DNA of 64,000 nt, taken from the NCBI RefSeq assembly GCF_010501065.1, contig NZ_QVMM01000020.1, positions 1-64,000 of the forward strand, given 5' to 3'. This document shows, piece by piece, positions 1 to 8,381 of the stretch (positions within the stretch are counted from its first letter, which is position 1; each line of letters opens with the position of its first letter). The notes under the pieces are model-generated. The model did no database searches, was not told the DNA's origin, and saw nothing but the letters and a program-made list of their open reading frames with translations. The position numbers and the translations under genes are program-made. Source of the DNA: Dysgonomonas sp. 216 (GTDB lineage: Bacteria; Bacteroidota; Bacteroidia; Bacteroidales; Dysgonomonadaceae).

Positions 1-42
1 TATACAAAAAAATAACGGAGGGTTTGCAAACCCTCCGTTATT
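1..42 (-). terminator. Intrinsic terminator of the lipoprotein gene
   Basis: Positions 11-42 form a perfect inverted repeat with a 16-nt arm (AATAACGGAGGGTTTG and its complement). On the minus strand it is followed by a T-rich run (positions 10 to 1). It lies about 100 bases past the stop codon at 140, so it most likely ends that gene's transcript. A gene to the left of the window reading rightwards could also use the hairpin, but there is no U-run on that side. Confidence 0.75.
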
Positions 43-139
43 CCTATTTACACAGTTTTTGGGATACTGCCATTTAATAATCAAATCCTGGCTTTCTATT
101 TATAGTACTTATTATTATTTGTAATATGCCTACTTAGCT

Positions 140-1234
140 TTATCCGTTATCTTTCATCGCTTCGTCTGCCATATTTACGATTTCTCTGATCGTTTTGAGA
201 GGATGTTCTCTGTCGAGTATATAAAATACATAGAATCCTCTAAGATAGCCATTCGCTAGTTCGCTATATCCTGCAGGCACAGTTTCTTCCAAACCTAATT
301 TAAGAATATTGGTTCTTTCTGCATTTATAAATAATTTGTATCCGAGTTCTTTATCCGATAGTTTTCTACACCACCTAACATTTAACCAATGCCATAATTT
401 GCCTTCTTTACAATCAACAAAATCATGAACTGATACGGTTTTAGAATTATCGGCAGCCCATCTTACAGCTTCGTAAAACATATAAAAATCTCCGGTTGAT
501 CCTACATAATCATGACAGTCCTCATTTCCTTGAAAACAAAGTCCCCAATCGGTTTTTGTGTGAAAACGTGCACCACCAGGCATTAAATTAAATTCGTATC
601 TGTTGGTATTACGGCTAGAAAACCAATATGATTCGGGGATGGGTATTGCTACCGGATTTTCGTATGGCTTACATGATAAGGCAAAACGTATAGAACTAGT
701 TGTAACTTCTCCACACATGGCAAATAATTGGCGGAAGTCGTTATCAGCAGGTAAGCCCCAAGCTCTTATCGAATCGCCAGGTGTTCCGGTCGATTGTCTA
801 ACAATAACCCTGTCCTTGCCTTCGAACATTACACACGATCCGGCGTGTCCGTATAAATGTTCAACCTCCATTCTGTTATAATACAACCCAAAGTATTTTG
901 TGAAGTCGTCCATATTAACTTGAAATGAACTCACTTTTCTACGGTATATCTCCAACACTTTGTTCAATTGTGCTCTTGTTGGTGTGTTATACCTGTCGTT
1001 TGATAAATAGTGATTGAAATTCCGATTCATCCACAAGTATTCGCCTATCCTTACAGCCTGATAATCCGCTTTTACATTATAAAACGAGTCTTCGAAATAA
1101 AGAGGAATTTTAACAATTGTGTCTGCCGGGGTAGGGTTATCGTCATCATCAGAGTCTGAATTCGAATCACTTCCACATGCACTAAATAATAACAATGCCA
1201 TAATGCATTGCATAAATAGATTTTTCTTGATCAT
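140..1234 (-). CDS. Surface-type lipoprotein with FISUMP-like features
   Basis: The protein is predicted to be a 364-residue lipoprotein of unknown function. The chosen ATG (1234) gives a short signal peptide ending in LFSAC; a longer in-frame ATG at 1291 is rejected because a promoter (1261-1292) lies inside it. The lipid cysteine is followed by a Ser/Asp-rich stretch including S-D-D-D-D, which resembles the Bacteroides lipoprotein export signal for surface display. The segment VRIGEYLWMNRN and a later WGLPADNDFRQLF resemble the Fibrobacter succinogenes major paralogous (FISUMP) domain found in many Bacteroidota surface proteins. That match is by eye only. The gene stands alone with its own promoter and terminator. 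Confidence 0.7.
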   Translation of the reverse strand: MIKKNLFMQCIMALLLFSACGSDSNSDSDDDDNPTPADTIVKIPLYFEDSFYNVKADYQAVRIGEYLWMNRNFNHYLSNDRYNTPTRAQLNKVLEIYRRKVSSFQVNMDDFTKYFGLYYNRMEVEHLYGHAGSCVMFEGKDRVIVRQSTGTPGDSIRAWGLPADNDFRQLFAMCGEVTTSSIRFALSCKPYENPVAIPIPESYWFSSRNTNRYEFNLMPGGARFHTKTDWGLCFQGNEDCHDYVGSTGDFYMFYEAVRWAADNSKTVSVHDFVDCKEGKLWHWLNVRWCRKLSDKELGYKLFINAERTNILKLGLEETVPAGYSELANGYLRGFYVFYILDREHPLKTIREIVNMADEAMKDNG

Positions 1235-1260
1235 TACGTTTTTAAATTGATTTTCGGGCT

Positions 1261-1292
1261 CAAATGTAAGTAAAGCGAGGCAGTAACCCAAA
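1261..1292 (-). promoter_or_regulatory. Promoter of the lipoprotein gene
   Basis: Read on the minus strand this is TTTG (1292-1289), a 20-bp spacer, then TACATTTG (1268-1261). It matches the Bacteroidota sigma-ABfr consensus TTTG-N19-21-TAnnTTTG. Transcription would start near 1255, leaving about 20 nt before the ATG at 1234, which supports that start. Confidence 0.65.
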
Positions 1293-1488
1293 TTAAGGAT
1301 TAAGAAAAAGTAAATAAAGCTAAAAAAAATAATGTTTCGTGAAATATATCTAAATGTTTGTACTTTTTACAAGTACAAAATAAATAGTAAAAATTATTTA
1401 TGAAAATATATTTATGGATTTATGATTAAAGTTTACTCTATAGGGTAAAAGAGAGAAACTAATTATTAACCTATAAATATTAAATGTC

Positions 1489-2355
1489 ATGACACGCAAC
1501 ATTAATTTAAATTCGAGCGATTGGTGCAACTTGATATTCGATGGAAAGAATAAAGAATATGGTGCTTATGAGATGCGGCTTACATCATCAAAAAGACATG
1601 TGTGGGCTTTTGTTGTTACTCTGATGGTAGTATCCTTATTTGTGTTTGTTCCACAATTGATAAATGCTGTAACTACAGTAGAAACTGATGATGGATTAAC
1701 AGGATATGGTGGTACTATTGAATTAATGAATATGAAAGACAAAGCTGAAAAGAAAATTGAAGAGCCCATTGTTATTGAGCCTCAGATGTCGTCGCCTCCT
1801 CCTCCGCTTATCCGAACAGAGTCGTTTACCCCTCCTGTTATAACTAACGATGACGATGTGGTATCTGAAAGGGAAATGCGCGATCAGCTTGATTTGTTGG
1901 AATCAACAGGAGTGATTTCGGTTTATAATCACGAAACAGATAATACAGAAGGTGTTGATCCCGCCGATGTGTTACGTGAGCATTGGGACATTGCCGGAAC
2001 AGGAGATGGTAGCGGCAATGGTACGGGAACAGGAGATGGAATACTTGAATCGGTAGAGGTTATGCCCGATTTTCCGGGAGGACGGAGAGAGTTGATGAAG
2101 TTTTTGCAGAAAAATCTTAAATACCCTGCTATGGCTGCCGAAAACGGAATTGAGGGACGTGTAATTGTAAGATTTGTTGTGAGTAAAACAGGTGCAATCT
2201 CGAATGCACAGGTAATAAAAGGTTTTGATCCTGCTTGCGATAACGAAGCTGTGCGAGTAGTGAATGAAATGCCTAATTGGATTCCCGGTTCGCAAAATGG
2301 GCAATCAGTTGCAGTTTATTTTACATTACCAGTTCATTTTAAATTGAATAAATAG
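1489..2355 (+). CDS. tonB: TonB family energy transducer
   Basis: This 288-residue protein should link the proton-motive force (through ExbB/ExbD) to outer-membrane TonB-dependent receptors. It has a cytoplasmic N-terminus, one membrane helix near residues 38-58, a Pro-rich and then Gly-rich periplasmic linker (PPPPLIR, GDGSGNGTGTGDG), and a C-terminal TonB domain from about residue 190 (MPDFPGGRRELMKFLQKNL, then YPAMAAENGIEGRVIVRFVV). Bacteroidota encode several such proteins. No exbB/exbD genes are adjacent, so its particular receptor is unknown. A terminator follows at 2369-2403. Confidence 0.9.
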   Translation: MTRNINLNSSDWCNLIFDGKNKEYGAYEMRLTSSKRHVWAFVVTLMVVSLFVFVPQLINAVTTVETDDGLTGYGGTIELMNMKDKAEKKIEEPIVIEPQMSSPPPPLIRTESFTPPVITNDDDVVSEREMRDQLDLLESTGVISVYNHETDNTEGVDPADVLREHWDIAGTGDGSGNGTGTGDGILESVEVMPDFPGGRRELMKFLQKNLKYPAMAAENGIEGRVIVRFVVSKTGAISNAQVIKGFDPACDNEAVRVVNEMPNWIPGSQNGQSVAVYFTLPVHFKLNK

Positions 2356-2368
2356 TATATCTATAATA

Positions 2369-2403
2369 AATAAACCCTGCAATAATAACTTGCAGGGTTT
2401 ATT
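2369..2403 (+). terminator. Terminator after tonB
   Basis: A perfect 14-bp stem (AATAAACCCTGCAA and its complement) surrounds a 7-nt loop and ends in TTTATT. It begins 13 bases after the tonB stop codon. Confidence 0.75.
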
Positions 2404-2428
2404 ATGTTTTGTGTTGCTTAGGTGCTAA

Positions 2429-2623
2429 TTATCCTTTAAAACCTATTTTTACATGCGAACCATCGCAGTATGGTTTGTTGTTTGATGCACCACAACGGCA
2501 TAAGTGTAGTTTGTCTTTTTCAACAACTGTTCCGTCTGACAATGTTAATTCTACTTTTCCGTCTACAAGAATAGGGCCGTTGGGCAAAATTCTTACTTTC
2601 AACAAAGAATCTTTTGCTTCCAT
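2429..2623 (-). CDS. CDGSH-type iron-sulfur protein
   Basis: This 64-residue protein carries one CDGSH motif: C42-R-C44, then C53-D-G-S-H57, in the order C-x-C-x2-S-x3-P-x-C-D-G-S-H. In this family (mitoNEET-like) three Cys and one His bind a redox-active 2Fe-2S cluster. The protein is soluble, with no membrane anchor. Its physiological partner cannot be read from sequence; bacterial members are thought to act in electron or cluster transfer. The gene lies 82 bases downstream of tsaB on the same strand, so the two may be cotranscribed. Confidence 0.85.
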   Translation of the reverse strand: MEAKDSLLKVRILPNGPILVDGKVELTLSDGTVVEKDKLHLCRCGASNNKPYCDGSHVKIGFKG

Positions 2624-2705
2624 AACTATAATTTTTTAGTTGATCTTTGTTATTCTAAACAATGAATCGCAGAAAAAGTTCGGAAACATGAAGAATATGG
2701 CTATT

Positions 2706-3398
2706 TTAAAGTATTTTGTTTTTAGGTGTAGTTGCGATAAATTCTTTCAGGTAGAAAGGTTCAAAGTATGCAACATCTTCGAAAGTTTTATTCTCGAAAG
2801 CTGTTATGGCTAAAGACGACATATCTGATGCTGTAGGGTAAATATTTTCGAGAAAAACGGCATTAGGGTGTTTTATTGCGTCCTTACATTTAGCAGACCC
2901 ATTGCCGAAGAATGTTATTTTACTTGCTTGCAAAAAGGATGCATATGTGTTTTCGTCAACAATGTCGGCCTGAATATCTCTTACTATATTCAAATTTAAA
3001 TCATAAATAGCTGCATATACCTCCATTCGTCTGGCATCAATCATAGGGCATAGTAAGCTTTCATTATCGATTGTAGCGTTTTTACTAACTTTCGATGCCA
3101 TTATTTTTAAGGTATTCAAAGCTATAAGGGGTATGTTTAAGCCATAACACAATCCTTTCGCCTCAGATACCCCTATGCGCAGACCTGTGTACGATCCGGG
3201 ACCACAACTGACAGCAACAGCATCCAAAGCCATGCCATTTTCTTGGATATAATCTACAGCTTCCTGTACAAAAACTCCGAGTAGCGTTGCGTGAGAAGGG
3301 CCATCGATATTTTCTTTCTCAAATATATTTTTTCCGTCAATAGCTACAGCAACAGAACATACATTGGTTGAAGTTTCAATACTTAATATACAAGGCAT
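2706..3398 (-). CDS. tsaB: tRNA threonylcarbamoyladenosine biosynthesis protein TsaB
   Basis: TsaB is the regulatory partner of TsaD in forming the t6A modification at position 37 of ANN-decoding tRNAs. The 230-residue protein starts with the ASKHA-fold motif ILSIETSTNVCSVAVA and contains SCGPGSYTGLRIGVSEAKGL, the family signature. Length is normal. It is divergent from the M24 peptidase gene, with about 170 bases between the starts. A TATTTTTG (complement of 3437-3444) upstream could be its -7 element. Confidence 0.92.
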   Translation of the reverse strand: MPCILSIETSTNVCSVAVAIDGKNIFEKENIDGPSHATLLGVFVQEAVDYIQENGMALDAVAVSCGPGSYTGLRIGVSEAKGLCYGLNIPLIALNTLKIMASKVSKNATIDNESLLCPMIDARRMEVYAAIYDLNLNIVRDIQADIVDENTYASFLQASKITFFGNGSAKCKDAIKHPNAVFLENIYPTASDMSSLAITAFENKTFEDVAYFEPFYLKEFIATTPKNKIL

Positions 3399-3531
3399 TG
3401 GGAATCTCCTATTATAGGGTTATAAATTTTAGAATACAAAAATACACTAACTTATTTAATTTAAGATATCACTATCAATTCTTTTATAAAATTAAAGTAC
3501 TCGATAGGCTTTTACTCTTTTCTCTTTTTAG

Positions 3532-3539
3532 TAAATTTG
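3532..3539 (+). promoter_or_regulatory. Possible -7 element of the M24 peptidase operon
   Basis: TAAATTTG matches TAnnTTTG and sits 26 bases before the ATG at 3566. No good TTTG box was found at the expected distance, so this is tentative. Confidence 0.4.
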
Positions 3540-3565
3540 TCCGGAAAAGTTTTAATCAAAGAATT

Positions 3566-4741
3566 ATGAACTATCAGAAAGAGTTGGCGACAGATTTGTT
3601 GTTGCGCCAAAATAAGATACAATCAGTTATACGAGATTTGGGTGTTGATGCATGTTTATTAAATACCTCAGTGAATATCTTTTATGCAATAGGTATGGTG
3701 TATAACGGATATTATTATTTACCGGCAGAAGGTGACCCTGTTCATTTTGTAAAAAGGCCGAACGGAATATTTTTACCTAATACTGTGTATATAAGAAAAC
3801 CGGAACAAATTGTGGAGGAATTAAAAGAGCGTGGAATGCCAATTCCAGCAAAAGTACTAGCCGAAGTTGATGTTATGTCGTACTCCGAATGTTTAAGGTT
3901 GCAAAAATCGTTACAAGTAGAAGAATTTTCAAACGCATCGACAATGATGCGTAAACTAAGGAGCATAAAGTCGCAATTCGAGGTAGAGCAAGTGAGGTTA
4001 TGTGCAAAAAAGCATGCAGCTGTATATAAAGAAATACCGTCGTTGTTTAAAATTGGCATGACAGATATTGAACTACAAATAGAGATTGAACAGGTCATGC
4101 GCAAGCATGGATCGTTAGGCATATTTCGCAGTTATGGCGAAAATATGGATATCTTTATGGGGAGTTTACTATCAGGCGAAAATGCAGAAGCTCCATCGCC
4201 GTTCGATTATGCGTTGGGTGGGGCAGGAACATCACCTGTTCTTCCGCTTGGAGCGTCCGGTTCGAAAATATTGAAAGGGCAAACCATAATGGTAGATATG
4301 GCAGGAAATTATACTCCTTGGATGACAGATATGACAAGGGTCTATTCATTGGGAAAAACACTGGACTTAGCGTATCGAGCACATCAGGTTTCGATTGATA
4401 TTCATAATTTATTGATTGATATTTCGAAACCGGGCGTCGAATGTTCTCGCTTGTATAATATGGCAATGGAAATAGTTGACAAACAAAATTTGGGCGCATA
4501 CTTTATGGGTACAAAACAACAAGCCAAATTTATAGGGCATGGGGTTGGTCTCGAAATAAACGAACCGCCTGTGCTTACGCCACGTTCGAAAGAATTATTA
4601 GAAGAAAATACAATTTTTGCTTTGGAACCTAAATTTGTAATACCCGAAGTTGGTGCTGTAGGGATAGAAAATACTTATTTGGTGACGGCTTCCGGAGTAG
4701 AAAAGTTAACTGTATTTGAGGAAGATATAATAGAATTGTAA
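3566..4741 (+). CDS. M24 family Xaa-Pro peptidase
   Basis: This 391-residue protein is a creatinase/prolidase-fold metallopeptidase that probably cleaves Xaa-Pro bonds in the cytoplasm. The N-terminal half is the creatinase domain. The C-terminal half holds the five metal ligands in family order: the two Asp of MVDMAGNYTPWMTDMTR, the His of GHGVGLEINEPP, the Glu of FALEPKF and the Glu of AVGIENTYL. The start at 3566 is preferred to a non-conserved upstream extension of 66 codons, which would run through the promoter region. It lies 11 bases from folP and probably heads an operon peptidase-folP-dacA. Confidence 0.88.
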   Translation: MNYQKELATDLLLRQNKIQSVIRDLGVDACLLNTSVNIFYAIGMVYNGYYYLPAEGDPVHFVKRPNGIFLPNTVYIRKPEQIVEELKERGMPIPAKVLAEVDVMSYSECLRLQKSLQVEEFSNASTMMRKLRSIKSQFEVEQVRLCAKKHAAVYKEIPSLFKIGMTDIELQIEIEQVMRKHGSLGIFRSYGENMDIFMGSLLSGENAEAPSPFDYALGGAGTSPVLPLGASGSKILKGQTIMVDMAGNYTPWMTDMTRVYSLGKTLDLAYRAHQVSIDIHNLLIDISKPGVECSRLYNMAMEIVDKQNLGAYFMGTKQQAKFIGHGVGLEINEPPVLTPRSKELLEENTIFALEPKFVIPEVGAVGIENTYLVTASGVEKLTVFEEDIIEL

Positions 4742-4752
4742 TAATAGGAAAA

Positions 4753-5595
4753 ATGCGTCATTATACAATAAACGTAAAAGGGCAATTATTCGATCTGTCT
4801 TCGCCTGTAGTTATGGGTATACTTAATGTTACCCCCGACTCGTTTTACGAAGGTAGCCGAATGCAAACAACCGATCAGATTATAAGCAGGACTCAAGAAA
4901 TATTGATGGAAGGGGGAGCTATAATTGATATTGGTGCGCAATCGACAAGACCTACATCTAAATTACTAACGGCAGATGAAGAAATAGAACGTCTTGATTT
5001 TGCTTTAGATATAATAATAAAAGAGTATCCTGATGCTGTGTTATCCGTTGATACTTTTTACGCATCAGTTGCTAAATTTTGTGTCGAAAAGTATAATGTT
5101 GCAATTATAAATGATATTTCGGGAGGGCAGATCGATTCTAATATGTTTGAAGTTGTATCAAAATTAAATGTTCCATACATTTTGATGCATATGCGAGGTA
5201 CGCCTCAAACAATGAAGGATCTGATCGATTATAATAATTACCCTGAAGATATTTACCGTTATTTTGCAGAGAAGATAGCATTATTACGTCGGTACGGTGT
5301 AAATGATATTATACTTGATCCCGGCTTTGGTTTTAGTAAAAATCTGGATCAGAATTATGAATTAATGTCGAGGCTTACAGATTTTGATATTTTTGAATTA
5401 CCTTTGCTTGTCGGGGTATCCCGCAAGTCGATGATATATAATCTGCTTGGAGGATCGCCGATTGAGAGTTTAAACGGCACAACTGTTTTAAATACTTATG
5501 CTCTACTAAATGGTGCAAACATTTTGAGGGTTCACGATGTTAAACATGCGGTTGAAGCAGTGAAAATTGTTGAGAAGCTAAAACAAACCAAATAA
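4753..5595 (+). CDS. folP: Dihydropteroate synthase
   Basis: FolP joins p-aminobenzoate to 6-hydroxymethyl-dihydropterin diphosphate in folate synthesis and is the sulfonamide target. The 280-residue protein shows the two Pfam pterin-binding signatures: VVMGILNVTPDSFYEG near residue 20 and GGAIIDIGAQSTRP near residue 55. LDPGFGFSKN and GVSRKSM follow later. Length is typical. It sits between the M24 peptidase and dacA, 19 bases before the latter; a folP-dacA pair is common in Bacteroidota. Confidence 0.95.
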   Translation: MRHYTINVKGQLFDLSSPVVMGILNVTPDSFYEGSRMQTTDQIISRTQEILMEGGAIIDIGAQSTRPTSKLLTADEEIERLDFALDIIIKEYPDAVLSVDTFYASVAKFCVEKYNVAIINDISGGQIDSNMFEVVSKLNVPYILMHMRGTPQTMKDLIDYNNYPEDIYRYFAEKIALLRRYGVNDIILDPGFGFSKNLDQNYELMSRLTDFDIFELPLLVGVSRKSMIYNLLGGSPIESLNGTTVLNTYALLNGANILRVHDVKHAVEAVKIVEKLKQTK

Positions 5596-5614
5596 AAGTA
5601 ATATTGTAAGGCTT

Positions 5615-6397
5615 ATGCTCGAGCCCTTTGGTATAAAAGATATTATAGATATATTATTGGTAGCCTTTGGGTTATACAAGTTATACTATCTTGTTCAAAA
5701 ATCAGGAGCTAATGCTATTGTTAAAGGTATAATTGCTTTTATAATTATCTGGATTTTAGTATCGAAAGTATTTGAAATGCGCCTGTTAGGAAGTATTTTA
5801 GATACATTGAAAAATCTGGGTTTTTTGGTTATCATCCTTTTATTCCAAGACGAAATACGGAGATTTCTTATGTCGTTAGGTTCTAACAGGACTTTTAAGT
5901 TTGTGTCAAAACTTTTCGGGTTGAAGAAAGGTAAAAATGCGACAGCAGAGGAGGTTACTCCAATAGTTTTGGCTTGTTTAAATATGGCTAAAACGAAAAC
6001 AGGGGCGTTAATAGTGTTAGAACAAGAAATAGATTTAAGCTTTATTGAAGAAACCGGAGAGGTAATAAATGCAGATATGAGTACCCGACTCATTGAAAAT
6101 ATATTTTTTAAAAATAGCCCGTTACATGATGGGGCAATGATAATATCGAAAGGTAAAATAACAGCCGCAGGTTGTATTCTTCCGGTTTCTCAGAATCCGA
6201 GTATCCCAAAGCAGTTTGGATTGCGTCACAGAGCTGCATTGGGTATAGCAGAAGAAACCGATGCTAAGGTAATAGTTGTATCAGAGGAACGGGGGAAAAT
6301 ATCATTTGTAGATAAAGGAGAACTAAAAGCAAATGTTTCGCCCGAAAAACTACAAGAATTACTTATTGCTTCCATATTATCTTCTTCGAAAGAATAA
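5615..6397 (+). CDS. dacA: Diadenylate cyclase (CdaA/DacA type)
   Basis: The enzyme condenses two ATP into the second messenger c-di-AMP. The 260-residue protein has three predicted N-terminal membrane helices (about residues 10-28, 35-52 and 62-78), then the DisA_N domain with D172-G-A174 and R204-H-R206, the nucleotide-binding and catalytic motifs. The membrane-bound CdaA form normally works with CdaR, which is not in this window. No c-di-AMP phosphodiesterase gene is nearby either. It is probably the last gene of the operon; 139 bases separate it from the next gene. Confidence 0.93.
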   Translation: MLEPFGIKDIIDILLVAFGLYKLYYLVQKSGANAIVKGIIAFIIIWILVSKVFEMRLLGSILDTLKNLGFLVIILLFQDEIRRFLMSLGSNRTFKFVSKLFGLKKGKNATAEEVTPIVLACLNMAKTKTGALIVLEQEIDLSFIEETGEVINADMSTRLIENIFFKNSPLHDGAMIISKGKITAAGCILPVSQNPSIPKQFGLRHRAALGIAEETDAKVIVVSEERGKISFVDKGELKANVSPEKLQELLIASILSSSKE

Positions 6398-6536
6398 TGG
6401 TTCTTGTTTGTTGATAGAGGAGGGGATTTTATAGATATTTTCGATTTCATAATACTTCTATTGATGTTTTATCGTTTATATATTCATTTTTTATAAATTT
6501 GCGAGAATTTATATCTTAATCTTAATTTTTATTATT

Positions 6537-7184
6537 ATGGAACAATCAGTATTATTACGGTGGCAGGAAACTACAAAACAAATTTATCAAGGAGTTTTAT
6601 TGTATACACTTGCAAATTTGTTGTATTCTATCTTCGATTCTATTAACAGTTTAGTTAGTGGTGCGTCTAATTTAATGTCGTTTGCTGAAAGTGGAACAGT
6701 TGACACAGGTATCGGATTTTTAGATGTAATTTGTTGGATATTTTTAGCAGGGTTAATCTATGGTTATTATCTATTTCTAAAAGGGTTAGATAAGTTTAAA
6801 CCTATGTTATCGGTAGCGGATGCAGAGGCTGTAGGTAAAATTCGTCTTGCAGTTATATTGGCGATTGTAGCAGCGGTTGTCGATTTTATTCCATTTTTAG
6901 GATGGGTAGGAACAATTATAAATATTGTTTCGTTTATAATGATGATGATAGGATATTCGGCATTGAAAAATTCTCCAACATTCCCGAATAAAGCTCGCAA
7001 TGGGGCATCTAAATTGTTTACAGCTATGATATTAATGATTGTGGCAGCTGTATTTGGTTTTATTCCTTTTATAGGTTGGGTTTTTGCTCTTGTTTTGGAT
7101 ATAATCGTATTCTTCATGATTTTGTCTGGTTGGGCAACTATTAAAAATTCAACGCCTGATACAATTGAAACTCAGCAAGTATAA
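6537..7184 (+). CDS. Membrane protein with an internal duplication
   Basis: I do not recognise this 215-residue protein. It has about six hydrophobic segments. Two near-identical blocks stand out: one near residues 104-145 (AIVAAVVDFIPFLGWVG, ending in SALKNS) and one near residues 163-206 (MIVAAVFGFIPFIGWVF, ending in ATIKNS). Each looks like a helical hairpin built around FIPFxGWV. The spacing suggests tandem duplication of a two-helix unit. A TAAATTTG at 6494-6501 may be its -7 element, and a clear terminator follows, so it is probably monocistronic. Function unknown. Confidence 0.75.
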   Translation: MEQSVLLRWQETTKQIYQGVLLYTLANLLYSIFDSINSLVSGASNLMSFAESGTVDTGIGFLDVICWIFLAGLIYGYYLFLKGLDKFKPMLSVADAEAVGKIRLAVILAIVAAVVDFIPFLGWVGTIINIVSFIMMMIGYSALKNSPTFPNKARNGASKLFTAMILMIVAAVFGFIPFIGWVFALVLDIIVFFMILSGWATIKNSTPDTIETQQV

Positions 7185-7210
7185 AATTTGAATATATTGA
7201 AAAATAGGAG

Positions 7211-7242
7211 ATCCGGGTTGTGTTTACAATCCGGATTTTTTA
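7211..7242 (+). terminator. Terminator after the membrane protein
   Basis: An 11-bp stem (ATCCGGGTTGT with ACAATCCGGAT, one G-U pair) with a 4-nt loop is followed by TTTTTT. Confidence 0.8.
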
Positions 7243-7322
7243 TCTGTATACTAGTCAGAAATATTAACTAAGTTAACGCTTGCTTTAATCAATCTTAATT
7301 CTTCTTTAAAGAACGACCGAGG

Positions 7323-7354
7323 TTTTATAACTCCTAAACAAATCCTTATCTTTG
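7323..7354 (+). promoter_or_regulatory. Promoter of the transglycosylase-uvrA unit
   Basis: TTTT (7323-7326), 20 bases, then TATCTTTG (7347-7354). The -7 box matches TAnnTTTG exactly; the upstream box differs by one base from TTTG. The ATG is 28 bases downstream. Confidence 0.5.
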
Positions 7355-7382
7355 TGGATTAATTAATTTGATATTTGGCAAT

Positions 7383-8363
7383 ATGAAAAAGTATATATAT
7401 ATAATTGTTCCCGCAGTCATTGTTTGCTTGTTGGGATTTTTCTTTTTATCATCAGAGAGTTCTAAAAATGCTCCGACTGATCGTCGGGCTCCGGTTGTTG
7501 CATCAATGACAGTTTCGGTAGAGGTGCCGGACGAAGTTTTTTTTGCAGATGAAAAGTTCGAAATGTCTCGTTACGACATGCACGAGAGATTCGATCGCGA
7601 AATAAATAGTTTTACTTATTGGCATTCTTCCACCTTGTTACTGATAAAGCGTGCAAATCGTTATTTCCCTATCATAGAACCTATATTGGCAAAAAACGGT
7701 ATTCCAGACGATTTTAAATATTTAGCAGTAATCGAAAGCTCGCTTAACCCCAGAGCAATGTCGTCGGCTAAGGCTTCGGGAATGTGGCAATTTATACAAA
7801 GTGCTGCAAAAATATATGGGTTGGAAGTAGGTTCGGAAGTAGATGAGAGGTATAATGTTGAAAAATCGACAGAGGCGGCATGTAAATATCTGAATGATGC
7901 TTACCGAAAATATCAGAGTTGGTCGAGTGCTGCATTATCTTACAATGCAGGTCAAGGACGGATAACGAACGAATTAAGTTCTCAGCAAGCGGAGGACGGA
8001 CTTGATTTATGGCTGGTTGAGGAAACTTCGCGTTATTTTTTTCGTATAATGGCTGCTAAAAGTATTTTCGAAAATCCGTATAAGTATGGATTTGTATTAA
8101 AGGCAGATCAATTATATAAACCTATTAAGTTTAAACAAGTGGAAGTTAAAGAAAGCATTTCGGACTTGGCTGCATTTGCACAAACTTATGACATAACATA
8201 TGCACAGCTTAAAGACTTTAATTCGTGGTTACGCGACCGTAAGCTTACAATAAGTACGAAGTCTCCAAAAAGTTATACGCTTCTTATACCCGAAAAGGAA
8301 TCGTTATATTACAAAAAAGGAGAAAAAATTAAGGTTCATGATAAAAGGTGGATAACCGAATAA
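7383..8363 (+). CDS. Membrane-anchored lytic transglycosylase (MltD-like)
   Basis: This 326-residue protein should cleave the MurNAc-GlcNAc bond of peptidoglycan from the periplasm. It has a single N-terminal membrane or signal segment (residues 4-22), then an SLT (goose-type lysozyme) domain. The likely catalytic Glu is E118 in AVIESSLNP; SGMWQFI and ALSYNAGQGRI follow, as in the MltD subfamily. No canonical LysM repeat was recognised at the C-terminus. The ATG at 7383 is chosen because it begins the signal segment. It is 18 bases from uvrA and may be cotranscribed. Confidence 0.88.
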   Translation: MKKYIYIIVPAVIVCLLGFFFLSSESSKNAPTDRRAPVVASMTVSVEVPDEVFFADEKFEMSRYDMHERFDREINSFTYWHSSTLLLIKRANRYFPIIEPILAKNGIPDDFKYLAVIESSLNPRAMSSAKASGMWQFIQSAAKIYGLEVGSEVDERYNVEKSTEAACKYLNDAYRKYQSWSSAALSYNAGQGRITNELSSQQAEDGLDLWLVEETSRYFFRIMAAKSIFENPYKYGFVLKADQLYKPIKFKQVEVKESISDLAAFAQTYDITYAQLKDFNSWLRDRKLTISTKSPKSYTLLIPEKESLYYKKGEKIKVHDKRWITE

Positions 8364-8381
8364 TAGCTACTGAAAAAAATA

